A stretch of 64,000 nucleotides of DNA from JANOQP01 sp044227705. Its GTDB lineage: Bacteria > Bacteroidota > Bacteroidia > Chitinophagales > Saprospiraceae. The position numbers were made by a program, and so were the translations under genes. This document shows, in pieces, positions 46,884 to 54,619 of the stretch. A model generated the notes under the pieces. It was given only the letters and a program-made list of their open reading frames with translations. It searched no databases and was not told the DNA's origin. The first letter of the stretch is position 1. Each line of letters begins with the position of its first letter. The stretch is taken from contig JBGAWE010000001.1 of the NCBI GenBank assembly GCA_044227705.1, positions 1 through 64,000 of the forward strand, in the 5' to 3' direction.

Positions 46884-47675
46884 TTAACAGATGTCGAGCT
46901 CTCGCAGGAACAGCGCAAGCTGTTCCGCCGAGACCGAGTCAAGCCCGAGCTTTTCCCTGTTTTTTGCCTTTATCTGCTTGATGTAGTCGTCATGCGTGTT
47001 CTTGCTTATTTTTAGGCTTTTGCAGATTTCGGCCCTTTGTTGCCGGTCGCCGAGCTCCTGCAACAAGTCCAGTTCTTTGCGGGCAAAAGGGAGCGAGTTC
47101 ATGATGCGATGCCCTGCAATGCGGCGGAGCTCGGCCGTCTCTCGGGGCTGGGGTATTCCCGTCAATTTAATCACCGGCGAAACGGGGTAGAGCGGCGCAA
47201 CGTGGTAGCCGATGATTTCATACTGGTCTATGGTGGCGAACGAGCTTGGCCCGCCGTCCCCGTCTTGCAGGACAAAGGGGGTGCTTTTTTGCCTGATTAC
47301 CCAGTTTTGTGTCTTCCCGTTCAGCGGGGCCTTGATTGTGCTCGGGAAGGCAATCTCGAACGTTGCCCGCCCCAGGTGCTCGTGACCCTCTTTCAACAGG
47401 ATTTCCTGCGCGGCGCGGTTGTACTTCGGCACCAGCTTGCGGTAAAGCCCCGGCAGCACGAGGCTCTTCAGCTCTGAAATGGTGATGTTGGGGATGCCGA
47501 ACACCACGTCGAACCGGTGGGCAAAGACGACTTCGTGCTGGCCGATGCTTACGACTGCGGCCCCCCCGTCGGTGAAGAGCTTGGCCCTTTCAACCGCTTC
47601 GGCAGGGCTGTAGGTCGGAGTCCTTCCAGCAAGGTGTTTGATGAGGCCTTCGTCGGAGTAGTGGTTCCTTTTCAT
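46884..47675 (-). CDS. LuxR-type HTH regulator (unit 2)
   Basis: 263 aa. N-terminal PAS-like region with TIDQYEIIGYHVAPLYPVSP; C-terminal LuxR-type helix-turn-helix, FARKELDLLQELGDRQQRAE and SLKISKNTHDDYIKQIKAKN. It is a distant relative of the protein at 11695-12549 and occupies the same place in the element. It lacks a receiver domain, so it probably senses a ligand or protein. It may control the transfer operon behind it or the cargo ahead of it. Confidence 0.75.
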   Translation of the reverse strand: MKRNHYSDEGLIKHLAGRTPTYSPAEAVERAKLFTDGGAAVVSIGQHEVVFAHRFDVVFGIPNITISELKSLVLPGLYRKLVPKYNRAAQEILLKEGHEHLGRATFEIAFPSTIKAPLNGKTQNWVIRQKSTPFVLQDGDGGPSSFATIDQYEIIGYHVAPLYPVSPVIKLTGIPQPRETAELRRIAGHRIMNSLPFARKELDLLQELGDRQQRAEICKSLKISKNTHDDYIKQIKAKNREKLGLDSVSAEQLALFLRELDIC

Positions 47676-47762
47676 AGTAAAAAAGCTTATGAGAAAGGGT
47701 TGCGGCGCGGGTGCGCGGTGGCACCCTGCCCTACTCGGCGGCGATGAGCGTTCGGCAGGGCG

Positions 47763-47999
47763 TCAGAGGCCCGGCCAACTTTGCGAATCCGGGCGGTCCA
47801 CCATAGATTCTTTGCTTTTTCGCCATGCACGCAACCCGTTCCAGGTTTTTTCTTCAATCTCGTCTTTGTAGGGGACGCCTTCCGGGTTAGGGAAGAAGTT
47901 TCGCGTTGAGGTTCGGCGGGTGGGGACACCCATGATGTAGCTCTTGAAGAAGTCGAACCTCCTTTGGATGCCGCTTTTTGCAGGATGTGACATATCCAT
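47763..47999 (-). CDS. Small basic hypothetical protein
   Basis: 78 aa (MDMSHPAKSGIQRRFDFF at its start), Arg/Lys-rich, without recognised motif or ribosome binding site. It is the only plausible frame in 47676-48299. The A+T-rich remainder (48000-48299) probably holds the promoter of the next gene, but no consensus site was found. Confidence 0.4.
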   Translation of the reverse strand: MDMSHPAKSGIQRRFDFFKSYIMGVPTRRTSTRNFFPNPEGVPYKDEIEEKTWNGLRAWRKSKESMVDRPDSQSWPGL

Positions 48000-48299
48000 G
48001 TTTTTAATGTGTTTAGGAATTCCGGGTCGCCCGGTTGACAGGGTAAAGGTTCCAGCGACTGAACGAGAAATGCAAATTAAAAATTCGCAAATCGTTGATT
48101 TTCAACTGATTAGTTCATTGACTGGTTCGTTTATGGCTTTTGATGTTGTGTATATTTGTACAAAACTTTTCCAAATTTGGTCGTGAATTTTTCGAAACGG
48201 CACTCTCCCGTGAACGAATGGTTGTTCTCGCGCCCAGACGCTCTTCGGGATGAGCGCGTTGCCCGGCAAAGAAAAAATCAAAAAAATTTTTGTCCATAA

Positions 48300-49433
48300 A
48301 TGAGCAAAACAAGACATTCGCCTAAAACGCGCATGGAACACGACGAAAAAGGGGGGAAAACGGTTCACTCGGCTATCGAGGAACACTTTGCCCAGGACCG
48401 GTCTCGGTGGGACCGAGTTGCAAAACAGGATTTCTACGCCAGGCTTGGCCGCTACCTGCTCTATGAAAAGCATCATCGGCTCGACTCAAGGCTGAAGGCC
48501 GCTAAAATCGACGAGGACCTGATGGCGCGAATCCGAAACGCCGGAGACCACCACAGCAAAAACGACGAGCGGGCAAGGAGTGCTCGCACAGCCGTTGCCT
48601 TCATCCGCGCAGCGGTGCTGCACGGTGTCCCGGTGCGGTTTTTTGGCCTTCTGGAGTCGGACGTGTACCCCAATGGCCTGACCCACCAAGAGCCTGGGTT
48701 CTTCTCGTTCGACTACGGCCAGAACATGGAGGAGGACTACTTTTCCTTCATGAACGCCCACATCAAAGAGGGAATCGAGGAGCTCCATGTTTACGACTAC
48801 CTCGGGCGGGGGGTCAGGGACGACCCCAACAGAGACTTGGGGGAGTATTTCAAGGCCTGTGGCAGGATGTACTCCCAAATTGAGGAAAAGCTTCGCGAGG
48901 ACGGCCTGAAGTACACCCGTGTGCTGGGGCTGCACATCAAGTCCGAAGTTCCCAACACGTTTCCGGAGGCCTCCGAGGCGATATTGCAGGAGTGCTCTCC
49001 CGAGCTTTTTCAGCACATGTGTGCCTGCTTCAAGGAGTTTGAACCGGGGCGAGCTCAATTCTTCATCACGAGCAAGGCGATTCGGACGTACCAGTTCGCC
49101 ATCTTGAAAAAGCACAACGGGGTGCGCATCTACGAGGAGCTGTACAGGCTTGACCAGGAGGGGGACGCATACCCCACCTTTTCCACGATGAAGCCATCGA
49201 TGGAAAAGAAGGACATGCACCGGCACTATTACAAGGAGCTTCGAGAACTCACGTGGAAAAGGGAGGACATGCGGTTCAGCCGTAAGTCATTTTGCGAATG
49301 TTTCAGCCGAATCGCCGCTCGGTTGGCAGAGGAGGACACGGTTGCCGAAGGAACGGCAATGGGTGGCGAGGTTCGAGCGGAAATGGAGCAAAAGCTGGAA
49401 ATTTTCAAGAGCTTTTTTGGAGAAGGCAGTTGA
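48300..49433 (+). CDS. Unknown 377-aa cargo protein
   Basis: Soluble, rich in aromatic and charged residues. Notable stretches are GDHHSKNDERARSARTAVAF, PGFFSFDYGQNMEEDYFSFM, and a C-terminal part with AQFFITSKAIRTYQFAILKK and DMHRHYYKELRELTW. No nuclease, NTPase or HTH motif could be assigned with confidence. It stands alone on the + strand between the LuxR-type gene and a membrane protein gene, in the same variable region that holds the six-gene operon in unit 1. Defence-related or effector function is possible but only by context. Confidence 0.7.
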   Translation: MSKTRHSPKTRMEHDEKGGKTVHSAIEEHFAQDRSRWDRVAKQDFYARLGRYLLYEKHHRLDSRLKAAKIDEDLMARIRNAGDHHSKNDERARSARTAVAFIRAAVLHGVPVRFFGLLESDVYPNGLTHQEPGFFSFDYGQNMEEDYFSFMNAHIKEGIEELHVYDYLGRGVRDDPNRDLGEYFKACGRMYSQIEEKLREDGLKYTRVLGLHIKSEVPNTFPEASEAILQECSPELFQHMCACFKEFEPGRAQFFITSKAIRTYQFAILKKHNGVRIYEELYRLDQEGDAYPTFSTMKPSMEKKDMHRHYYKELRELTWKREDMRFSRKSFCECFSRIAARLAEEDTVAEGTAMGGEVRAEMEQKLEIFKSFFGEGS

Positions 49434-49440
49434 CCGTCTC

Positions 49441-49454
49441 CCCCGATTCAGGGG
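49441..49454. promoter_or_regulatory. CCCCGATTCAGGGG site
   Basis: Related to the three palindromes at 46176-46300. It lies 7 bp after the 377-aa gene and 72 bp before the membrane protein gene at 49527. Confidence 0.4.
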
Positions 49455-49526
49455 TTTTCAGCGAGGCATAGGGCCGGGACTTTTGTGCTGCTGGTTGGCG
49501 GGTCGCCACAGCAAAACGCAAAAGTC

Positions 49527-50174
49527 ATGGCAACCGAGACGTACCTCATCCTCGGCGTGGTCGCGGTGATTCTGTTCGCCAGCCGCCCGACCATCATCAT
49601 CACGGGCGGCGGCACCGCCCCCTACTCCAATCCTTACAACAATCCCTCTCAAGTCCTGTCCCCCGTGCTGATTCTCGTTTTCCTCGGCGCGGGCGGGTTG
49701 CTGCTTTGGAACTTTTACCGGCAGCATGGGCTGTCTGGCCAGCCTACGCACGGCGTTTCCCTGCCAATTGTCAGGGAGGGGGTAGCCCCGGTCATTGATG
49801 GCAACGGGAGCAGGGTTGTCAACTCCAACCCGAGCATGAAACATCGCAATGTGGAAGTGTCGGGCGGGCCTCTGCCGGTTGCCGGTTCGAGGCAGCTTCC
49901 CATTGAAAAGCTCCCGAGTCCCCGGCCATCGACCCCGGTGGTGCTGCTTCGGGAGTTTCAAGCCGGAGAAGAATCCAAAGCGCGGAACCTTGCCGCCAAT
50001 TTCCCCCAAAGAGGCATCGAGCTGTTCCATGCGGGCGATGGGACGATTTTGGCGGTCATCAGAACAGGCGATTTGGCGAGCGCGAAGGAGGAGCTTGCCG
50101 ACCTGAAACGGCACTTGAACGATTTGCGGGAGGCGGGCTGCCCCGCGCCTAGGATAGAACACTTGCATTTCTAA
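49527..50174 (+). CDS. Membrane-anchored protein with SPOR-like C-terminus
   Basis: 215 aa from the ATG at 49527 (MATETYLILGVVAVILF). Two hydrophobic segments (residues 5-17 and about 44-62, VLILVFLGAGGLLLW) enclose a Gly/Asn-rich loop. A Pro/Ser-rich linker leads to a C-terminal domain of about 80 residues (LREFQAGEESKARNLAANFP, ILAVIRTGDLASAKEELADL) whose pattern recalls SPOR-type domains; that is weak evidence. It ends in a strong bidirectional terminator shared with the convergent gene. Confidence 0.6.
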   Translation: MATETYLILGVVAVILFASRPTIIITGGGTAPYSNPYNNPSQVLSPVLILVFLGAGGLLLWNFYRQHGLSGQPTHGVSLPIVREGVAPVIDGNGSRVVNSNPSMKHRNVEVSGGPLPVAGSRQLPIEKLPSPRPSTPVVLLREFQAGEESKARNLAANFPQRGIELFHAGDGTILAVIRTGDLASAKEELADLKRHLNDLREAGCPAPRIEHLHF

Positions 50175-50197
50175 AAACGGGAGCATCTGGGATTCGT

Positions 50198-50235
50198 GAA
50201 AGGGCGAGGGTCAAGTTCCCCTCGCCCTTTCTTTT
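50198..50235. terminator. Bidirectional terminator
   Basis: Perfect 12-bp arms GAAAGGGCGAGG (50198-50209) and CCTCGCCCTTTC (50220-50231), followed by TTTT on the + strand. The stop codon of the minus-strand gene (50211-50213) lies in the loop. Confidence 0.85.
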
Positions 50236-50519
50236 GGGCGTTTTCTCATGGCGTTGCGCAAAACCAACAATATTCGCCTGGCGAGTTGGGCGCGAAACAA
50301 CCTGCTATCTCCGGGTGAAATGGTACCGCTGCGGTACTCCCGTTCTATTCCGCTCAAGTTTTGCTGAAGAAGAACAACTTCATGCCTTGCCCTGTCATTG
50401 TCGCAAGGTACAAAATCAAAAAGCATAGCTACCGCCTCGGCAAGGTCATCCTCCCCAACGAGATTTTCGATTTCATAAATGGTGTCCAATTCCTTCATCG
50501 GCGTGGGCGACAGGCTCAT
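50211..50519 (-). CDS. Stand-alone effector-associated domain (EAD11-like) protein
   Basis: 102 aa from the ATG at 50519; a second start at 50498 is possible. The longer frame to 51425 is a shadow of the DUF4240-like gene. The product is a single helical domain: DDLAEAVAMLFDFVP, a spacer, LLQQNLSGIEREYRSGTISP and LARRILLVLRNA. This matches the pattern of Bacteroidota effector-associated domains (EAD11 type as I recall), small death-domain-like modules that link conflict-system sensors to effectors by homotypic binding. Here it is not fused to anything. A partner with a matching domain should exist elsewhere in the genome. Confidence 0.6.
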   Translation of the reverse strand: MSLSPTPMKELDTIYEIENLVGEDDLAEAVAMLFDFVPCDNDRARHEVVLLQQNLSGIEREYRSGTISPGDSRLFRAQLARRILLVLRNAMRKRPKERARGT

Positions 50520-50786
50520 TTTGCATCGCGGTAAGCAAAGTTGCCGTGGCCAGTCGCCGCTTGAAAGGACAATGGCGATACGGCACCGGCAGCATGATAA
50601 CTGCGATGAAAACCCTGCGCCGCGAAGGTCTGGGAGGAGCGTTTTGCGAAAAAGGACATCAAAAAGGACGGGCGGCGCAGAGCCTGCTGTGTGGCCTTGC
50701 CCTGCCCCATTAGCGGTGAAGTGAGGGGCTCGGGCTTCTTTTCGAACCCGAGGCGGCCTATTTTTGCTGCACAAAATCAGTCCCCT

Positions 50787-51404
50787 ATGTCCCGGTTGTT
50801 TGAAATCCCGATTTCCGAGGCCACGCCGAGCGTGCTGACGGATTTGAAGAACAGGTATCCGCAGGCGGTCTTGCGGGTCGAGTCGCAGTCCGGCATCCCG
50901 TCGGAGAGCCAGTCGGGGATGCCCGAAAGTCGCTTTTGGGAAATCATGGCGATGCTTGACTGGAACCGCGCCGACCACGCCGAGGTGTTGAAGCCTGCCA
51001 CCCAAGCCTTGAGCAAGTGCTCGACGGCGGAAATCACCGCCTTTCACGACCTGTTGCACGAAAAGCTGTATGCACTCGACGGCCACGCCTTTGCCGCGCG
51101 GCTTGGCAGTAACCGCTACGACGAGACCGGCAAGCGCAGTTTTTCCGTGGACGACTTCCTCTATTCCCGCTGCGCCGTGGTCGCCAACGGGCAGGCCTTT
51201 TTCGAGGCCGTCCTCCAAAACCCACGGAAAATGCCCAAAGAGTACACGTTCGAGAGCCTCCTTTACCTGCCGGAAAGAGCGTGGGAACTGAAGACCGGTC
51301 GGGACGACTACTCGTATTCCCCGGACACCTGGGCCGAGACCTTCAGCAACCCGGATGGCTGGCCGGGCATCACCCCGCTCAAAGAGCGGTTGGCCAATTT
51401 CTGA
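50787..51404 (+). CDS. DUF4240-like protein
   Basis: 205 aa from the ATG at 50787 (MSRLFEIPISEA). After an N-terminal segment of about 50 residues, the core SRFWEIMAMLDW, LSKCSTAEITAFHDLLHEKL, DDFLYSRCAVVANGQAFFEA and LQNPRKMPKEYTFESLLYLP follows the DUF4240 pattern. DUF4240 proteins are small helical proteins of unknown role that often occur near polymorphic toxins or WGR-domain proteins, as far as I recall. It lies 4 bp before a nuclease-like gene, so the two are co-translated; it may be the neutralising partner. Confidence 0.65.
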   Translation: MSRLFEIPISEATPSVLTDLKNRYPQAVLRVESQSGIPSESQSGMPESRFWEIMAMLDWNRADHAEVLKPATQALSKCSTAEITAFHDLLHEKLYALDGHAFAARLGSNRYDETGKRSFSVDDFLYSRCAVVANGQAFFEAVLQNPRKMPKEYTFESLLYLPERAWELKTGRDDYSYSPDTWAETFSNPDGWPGITPLKERLANF

Positions 51405-51408
51405 AGGC

Positions 51409-51711
51409 ATGAAGAAACACGGCAACTCGCGCGAAAACGATGCCCTGCACCACCTCTACGAAATCTACGACAAGGAACGGGAAGATGTCTACAAATACGG
51501 CATCTGCGGCGACCCCTTGCGGCGGGACGGCTCCTCCCCGCGAGCCAAAGTGCAGTTGCGCGACTTCAACCGGGTCGCCGGTTGGTTCCGCTTTTTGGCG
51601 ACGGTCATCGTGAAGAACATTCCCGGCAGGGCGAAGGCCCTCGAAATCGAAGACCAGTACATCGCGGAGTACGAGGCGAAAAACGGCAGCAAGCCTCCCG
51701 GCAACCAGTAG
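51409..51711 (+). CDS. URI/GIY-YIG-like small nuclease domain, Tox-URI2 type
   Basis: 100 aa from the ATG at 51409. The pattern HHLYEIYDKEREDVYKYGIC, then SSPRAKVQLRDFN, IPGRAKALEIEDQYIAEYE and GSKPPGN matches the URI-fold toxin domains found at the C-termini of polymorphic toxins: a Tyr strand, KYGI strand, Arg helix and catalytic Glu. Here the domain stands alone with no secretion leader. It follows the DUF4240-like gene by 4 bp and lies just before the res-like site of the resolvase. Likely a DNA- or RNA-cleaving effector, alone or as a toxin paired with its neighbour. Family assignment is by eye. Confidence 0.6.
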   Translation: MKKHGNSRENDALHHLYEIYDKEREDVYKYGICGDPLRRDGSSPRAKVQLRDFNRVAGWFRFLATVIVKNIPGRAKALEIEDQYIAEYEAKNGSKPPGNQ

Positions 51712-51720
51712 CCTCTGTTC

Positions 51721-51902
51721 GAGGCCGGTCTACAAAAACCTCCGTTTTATTGCTGCGGCCCTTCCGCGCCGGAGACATCGAGGCGATTTGGGAAATGTCC
51801 GGCGCACCTCCCACCGCTCGGTAGAAAAAAACTGGTTTACAAAAACAAGTTCTACTCTATTTTCAGCAGCACCGTTTATTTGCCGAAAGTGCTGCTCTTC
51901 CT
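51721..51902. other. res: res-like site upstream of resolvase (unit 2)
   Basis: Direct repeats GGTCTACAAAAAC (51727-51739) and GGTTTACAAAAAC (51834-51846), 107 bp apart, and an inverted repeat CAGCAC/GTGCTG before the start codon. Conserved with 22180-22359 and in the same orientation. Confidence 0.5.
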
Positions 51903-52475
51903 ATGAAACTTGGCTACGCCCGCGTCTCGACCCGAGACCAGAACCTTTCGCTCCAGCTCGACGCGCTGCGCCGGGCCGGTTGCGACGACACCTATATATA
52001 TAAGGAGCAGGTGAGCGGGGCGAGCAGAGACCGGCCCGAGCTTCAGCGGATGCTGGGCCAGCTACGGCCCGGCGACGTGGTCGTGGTGTGGAAGCTCGAC
52101 CGGCTCGGCCGCTCGCTGGCCGACTTGATACGCCTCGTCGAGGAGATACAGGGAAAGGGCGCGGGCCTCCAGAGCTTGAATGACAGCATCGACACCACCA
52201 CCCCGCAGGGGAAGCTGACCTTCCACATCTTCGCCGCCATGGCCGAGTTCGAGCGGGAAATCATCCGGGAGCGCACCCATGCTGGGCTGGAGTCTGCCCG
52301 CGCTCGCGGGCGAAAGGGGGGCCGCCCGCCGGGGCTGACGAAAGAGGCGCAGATAAAGGCCGCAGCGGCCCTCTCGCTGTACAACCAAAAAACGCCGGTC
52401 GCCAAGATTTGCGAGACCCTTTCTATTTCGAAGAGGACTCTTTACAAGTATCTGAAGACTCAAAACGGAAACTGA
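51903..52475 (+). CDS. Serine recombinase, Tn3-resolvase/invertase type (unit 2)
   Basis: 190 aa, nearly identical to the unit 1 resolvase. Catalytic Ser in YARVSTRDQ, VVWKLDRLGRSLADL, EFEREIIRERT, and a C-terminal helix-turn-helix (VAKICETLSISKRTLYKYL). The near identity, higher than that of the relaxases, suggests recent exchange or strong selection to act on both res sites. Confidence 0.95.
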   Translation: MKLGYARVSTRDQNLSLQLDALRRAGCDDTYIYKEQVSGASRDRPELQRMLGQLRPGDVVVVWKLDRLGRSLADLIRLVEEIQGKGAGLQSLNDSIDTTTPQGKLTFHIFAAMAEFEREIIRERTHAGLESARARGRKGGRPPGLTKEAQIKAAAALSLYNQKTPVAKICETLSISKRTLYKYLKTQNGN

Positions 52476-52482
52476 ACCCGCG

Positions 52483-54129
52483 TCACCGCGCCAGCGTCAC
52501 GCTCCCCGTCCGGGAGATTTTCTGTTTGAACTTGTCCAGCGTCAAATACGACAGCGTGAAAATGTACACCCCGTTTTGGCAGGCCTGTCGCCCGGCGGTT
52601 CCGTCCCAGCCTTTTTGTGGATTTTGCTCATCGTAGAGAAGGATGCCGTACCTGTCGAAAATCTGGAGCCGCTCGATGAGGATATTCTGCCCGTAGGCGG
52701 TGAAAAAATCGTTCACCCCGTCGCCGTTCGGCGAGAAGACGTTGGGGATGTAGATTCGAGGGATGCACCCGAAGACCCGGATGGAGTCCGTGTCGCTGCC
52801 GCAAGCGTTTTCGGAGGTGAGCGCGTAGGAGCCGGGTTGCGAGACGGTGATTTCCGGCGTCGTCTCGCCCGTTGACCACTGGTAGTTGGCGAGCTGGGCG
52901 GCGTTGCCTAGCGTTTTGGGTACTTCTTCTCCATCCACGCAGAGCGTTGTGTCGCCGCCGAGGTTGAGGGCGAGCGGGTCTTCGATGGTCAGGAACATCG
53001 AGTCGGCGAACGCGCCACAATACCAGTTGCCTTGCAGGATTTGCCAGCCAGTCGTTTGGGCCGCATAATCGGGCGTGGCCGAGCCGCCGGGCCATGTCCA
53101 GTTGTCGAGGCCCGTCGGGGCTTGCAACGTGAGCGGGAGTGCGTTCGCGCAAACAACCGTGTCGCGGAAGGCTGTTTTGGGCGCGGCTTTTAGGCTGATG
53201 TGGATAGTATCAATCAACTGGCAGAGGCCGTTACGAGCGTTCAGGAAATAGGTGCCGGGCTGACTGACGGTTATCGAGGGCGTGGTCTCGCCGGTGCTCC
53301 AATGGTGGTTGTGGGAGGGTTGGCCCGCGACGATGGTGAACGGGAACGCGCTAGCGCAGAGAACGGTGTCGGCCGGGAGCAGCCTTTGGGCGTTGGTCTC
53401 GACGACGGAAACGTCGTCGATGTAGCAGTAGGCACTCTCCTTAATCAGGTAGTTAGAATTGACATTCAACAGCACCTTGCTGGTATGGGCATCGTCGTGA
53501 AAGTTGCCGATGGTTAGGTATTTCTCCCCGCCTTCCGCCGTGAACCGGCCGCAGAGGCGCGCCCAGTTGGTCATGTCCAAAATCATGGTGTCCGAGTCGA
53601 ACTGCGGGATGAACGGCAGGCTTTCTTGAAAGCCGGAGAGGAAAAGGCTTTTGACCTCTTTGGAAAAATAGGCCCCGATGCCGTTTGCTGCATAGCCATA
53701 CTGGGGCGGAACCAATGTATTGATAGAAGTGCTGACCCAAAAAGAGACTTCGTAGGTTTTCCCTTTCTCCAAAGGCGCGAGGAGCGGGCAGGCCATGTAC
53801 TCCTTGTAATTGCGTACCGAGTCATAGGTATTCGCAAACATGTACACCCCTGTATATGCTATGCCCGTGTGTGGATACTGGAAACCACCCAAATTGAATG
53901 GCCAACTGTTGTACAATGACTGTCCGCAAAAATTGGTGTAATAGTCAGCGGTGCCTGCCGTGGGTTGAAACCATGGTGGCAAGTACCCGTCGGAGGAAAT
54001 GGGGAAAAAACTTACGTCTTGACAAGAGTCGAACGCCTCAAAGCTTGGATTCGGAACCAGGTTGGTTTGGGCCTCGGCGTGTGTAAGTAGGGCAAGAGAG
54101 AGCAGCGCAAGAATTTGGGGCAGCTTCAT
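52483..54129 (-). CDS. Secreted surface protein with CHU_C / T9SS type B domain
   Basis: 548 aa from the ATG at 54129 (signal peptide LPQILALLSLALLTHAEAQ). The N-terminal domain NLVPNPSFEAFDSCQD resembles the carbohydrate-binding-like domain common in Bacteroidota surface proteins. Two PKD/Ig-like repeats follow (HHWSTGETTPSITVSQPGTY and YQWSTGETTPEITVSQPGSY). The C-terminal 90 residues are the gliding-motility-associated domain: IYIPNVFSPNGDGVNDFF and LQIFDRYGILLYD. It should be exported by T9SS and held on the cell surface. It ends 7 bp from the resolvase stop. Confidence 0.85.
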   Translation of the reverse strand: MKLPQILALLSLALLTHAEAQTNLVPNPSFEAFDSCQDVSFFPISSDGYLPPWFQPTAGTADYYTNFCGQSLYNSWPFNLGGFQYPHTGIAYTGVYMFANTYDSVRNYKEYMACPLLAPLEKGKTYEVSFWVSTSINTLVPPQYGYAANGIGAYFSKEVKSLFLSGFQESLPFIPQFDSDTMILDMTNWARLCGRFTAEGGEKYLTIGNFHDDAHTSKVLLNVNSNYLIKESAYCYIDDVSVVETNAQRLLPADTVLCASAFPFTIVAGQPSHNHHWSTGETTPSITVSQPGTYFLNARNGLCQLIDTIHISLKAAPKTAFRDTVVCANALPLTLQAPTGLDNWTWPGGSATPDYAAQTTGWQILQGNWYCGAFADSMFLTIEDPLALNLGGDTTLCVDGEEVPKTLGNAAQLANYQWSTGETTPEITVSQPGSYALTSENACGSDTDSIRVFGCIPRIYIPNVFSPNGDGVNDFFTAYGQNILIERLQIFDRYGILLYDEQNPQKGWDGTAGRQACQNGVYIFTLSYLTLDKFKQKISRTGSVTLAR

Positions 54130-54290
54130 ACCGAGACATGGGATTGTTAAAGCCTGGGTGAAAATAGTTGTTGACGAGGACGCCGAACAACGGCAAGCTT
54201 TCACTCGACAAAGGTTTTGCAAACCTGTACCGACGCCAGCAATGGCCAAAAACCTCGCGCCAGCACACGTCATTTTTGCGCTAGCGAGTG

Positions 54291-54617
54291 TTAGTTTTTA
54301 GGGCAAGTAAATCTAAAAATTAATACAGTATCTCGTTTTTGCAGTTGATAATCCTGCGAGCCTTCTGTTTTTACGATGGTATCGCCAGTATCAATGTTTG
54401 GGTACAATTGAAGGTAAATTTCGTCAACGGGGTTGTAAGAAAACACCTTTCCGTACTTATCTTGGCCAATTAGGCAAACGGTTCGACCGTTTTTTGATTT
54501 TTTTTGAACCACCATGAACATTTCATAGCTTGCATATCGCTCGTATTCCTGCTCGCAAGTGGGCCTACAAGCAAAAAAGCAAAAAATACATGCAAGAATT
54601 GAAAAAAAACACCTCAT
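54291..54617 (-). CDS. Small lipoprotein after YD-repeat gene, possible immunity protein
   Basis: 108 aa from the ATG at 54617. The leader MRCFFSILACIFCFFACRP ends in a lipobox-like FFAC, so the mature protein should be lipid-anchored. The rest is a small beta-rich domain (MFMVVQKKSKNGRTVCLIG, VFSYNPVDEIYLQLYP). It starts 3 bp after the stop of the YD-repeat gene and is co-transcribed. That position is where immunity proteins of polymorphic toxins usually lie; no family match was found. A+T-rich. Confidence 0.6.
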   Translation of the reverse strand: MRCFFSILACIFCFFACRPTCEQEYERYASYEMFMVVQKKSKNGRTVCLIGQDKYGKVFSYNPVDEIYLQLYPNIDTGDTIVKTEGSQDYQLQKRDTVLIFRFTCPKN

Positions 54618-54619
54618 GG

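Noticed and set aside
50520..51425. N-terminal 300 residues of a long minus-strand frame ending in the EAD-like protein
   Set aside because: Opposite strand of the DUF4240-like gene; only the last 102 residues read as a real protein.
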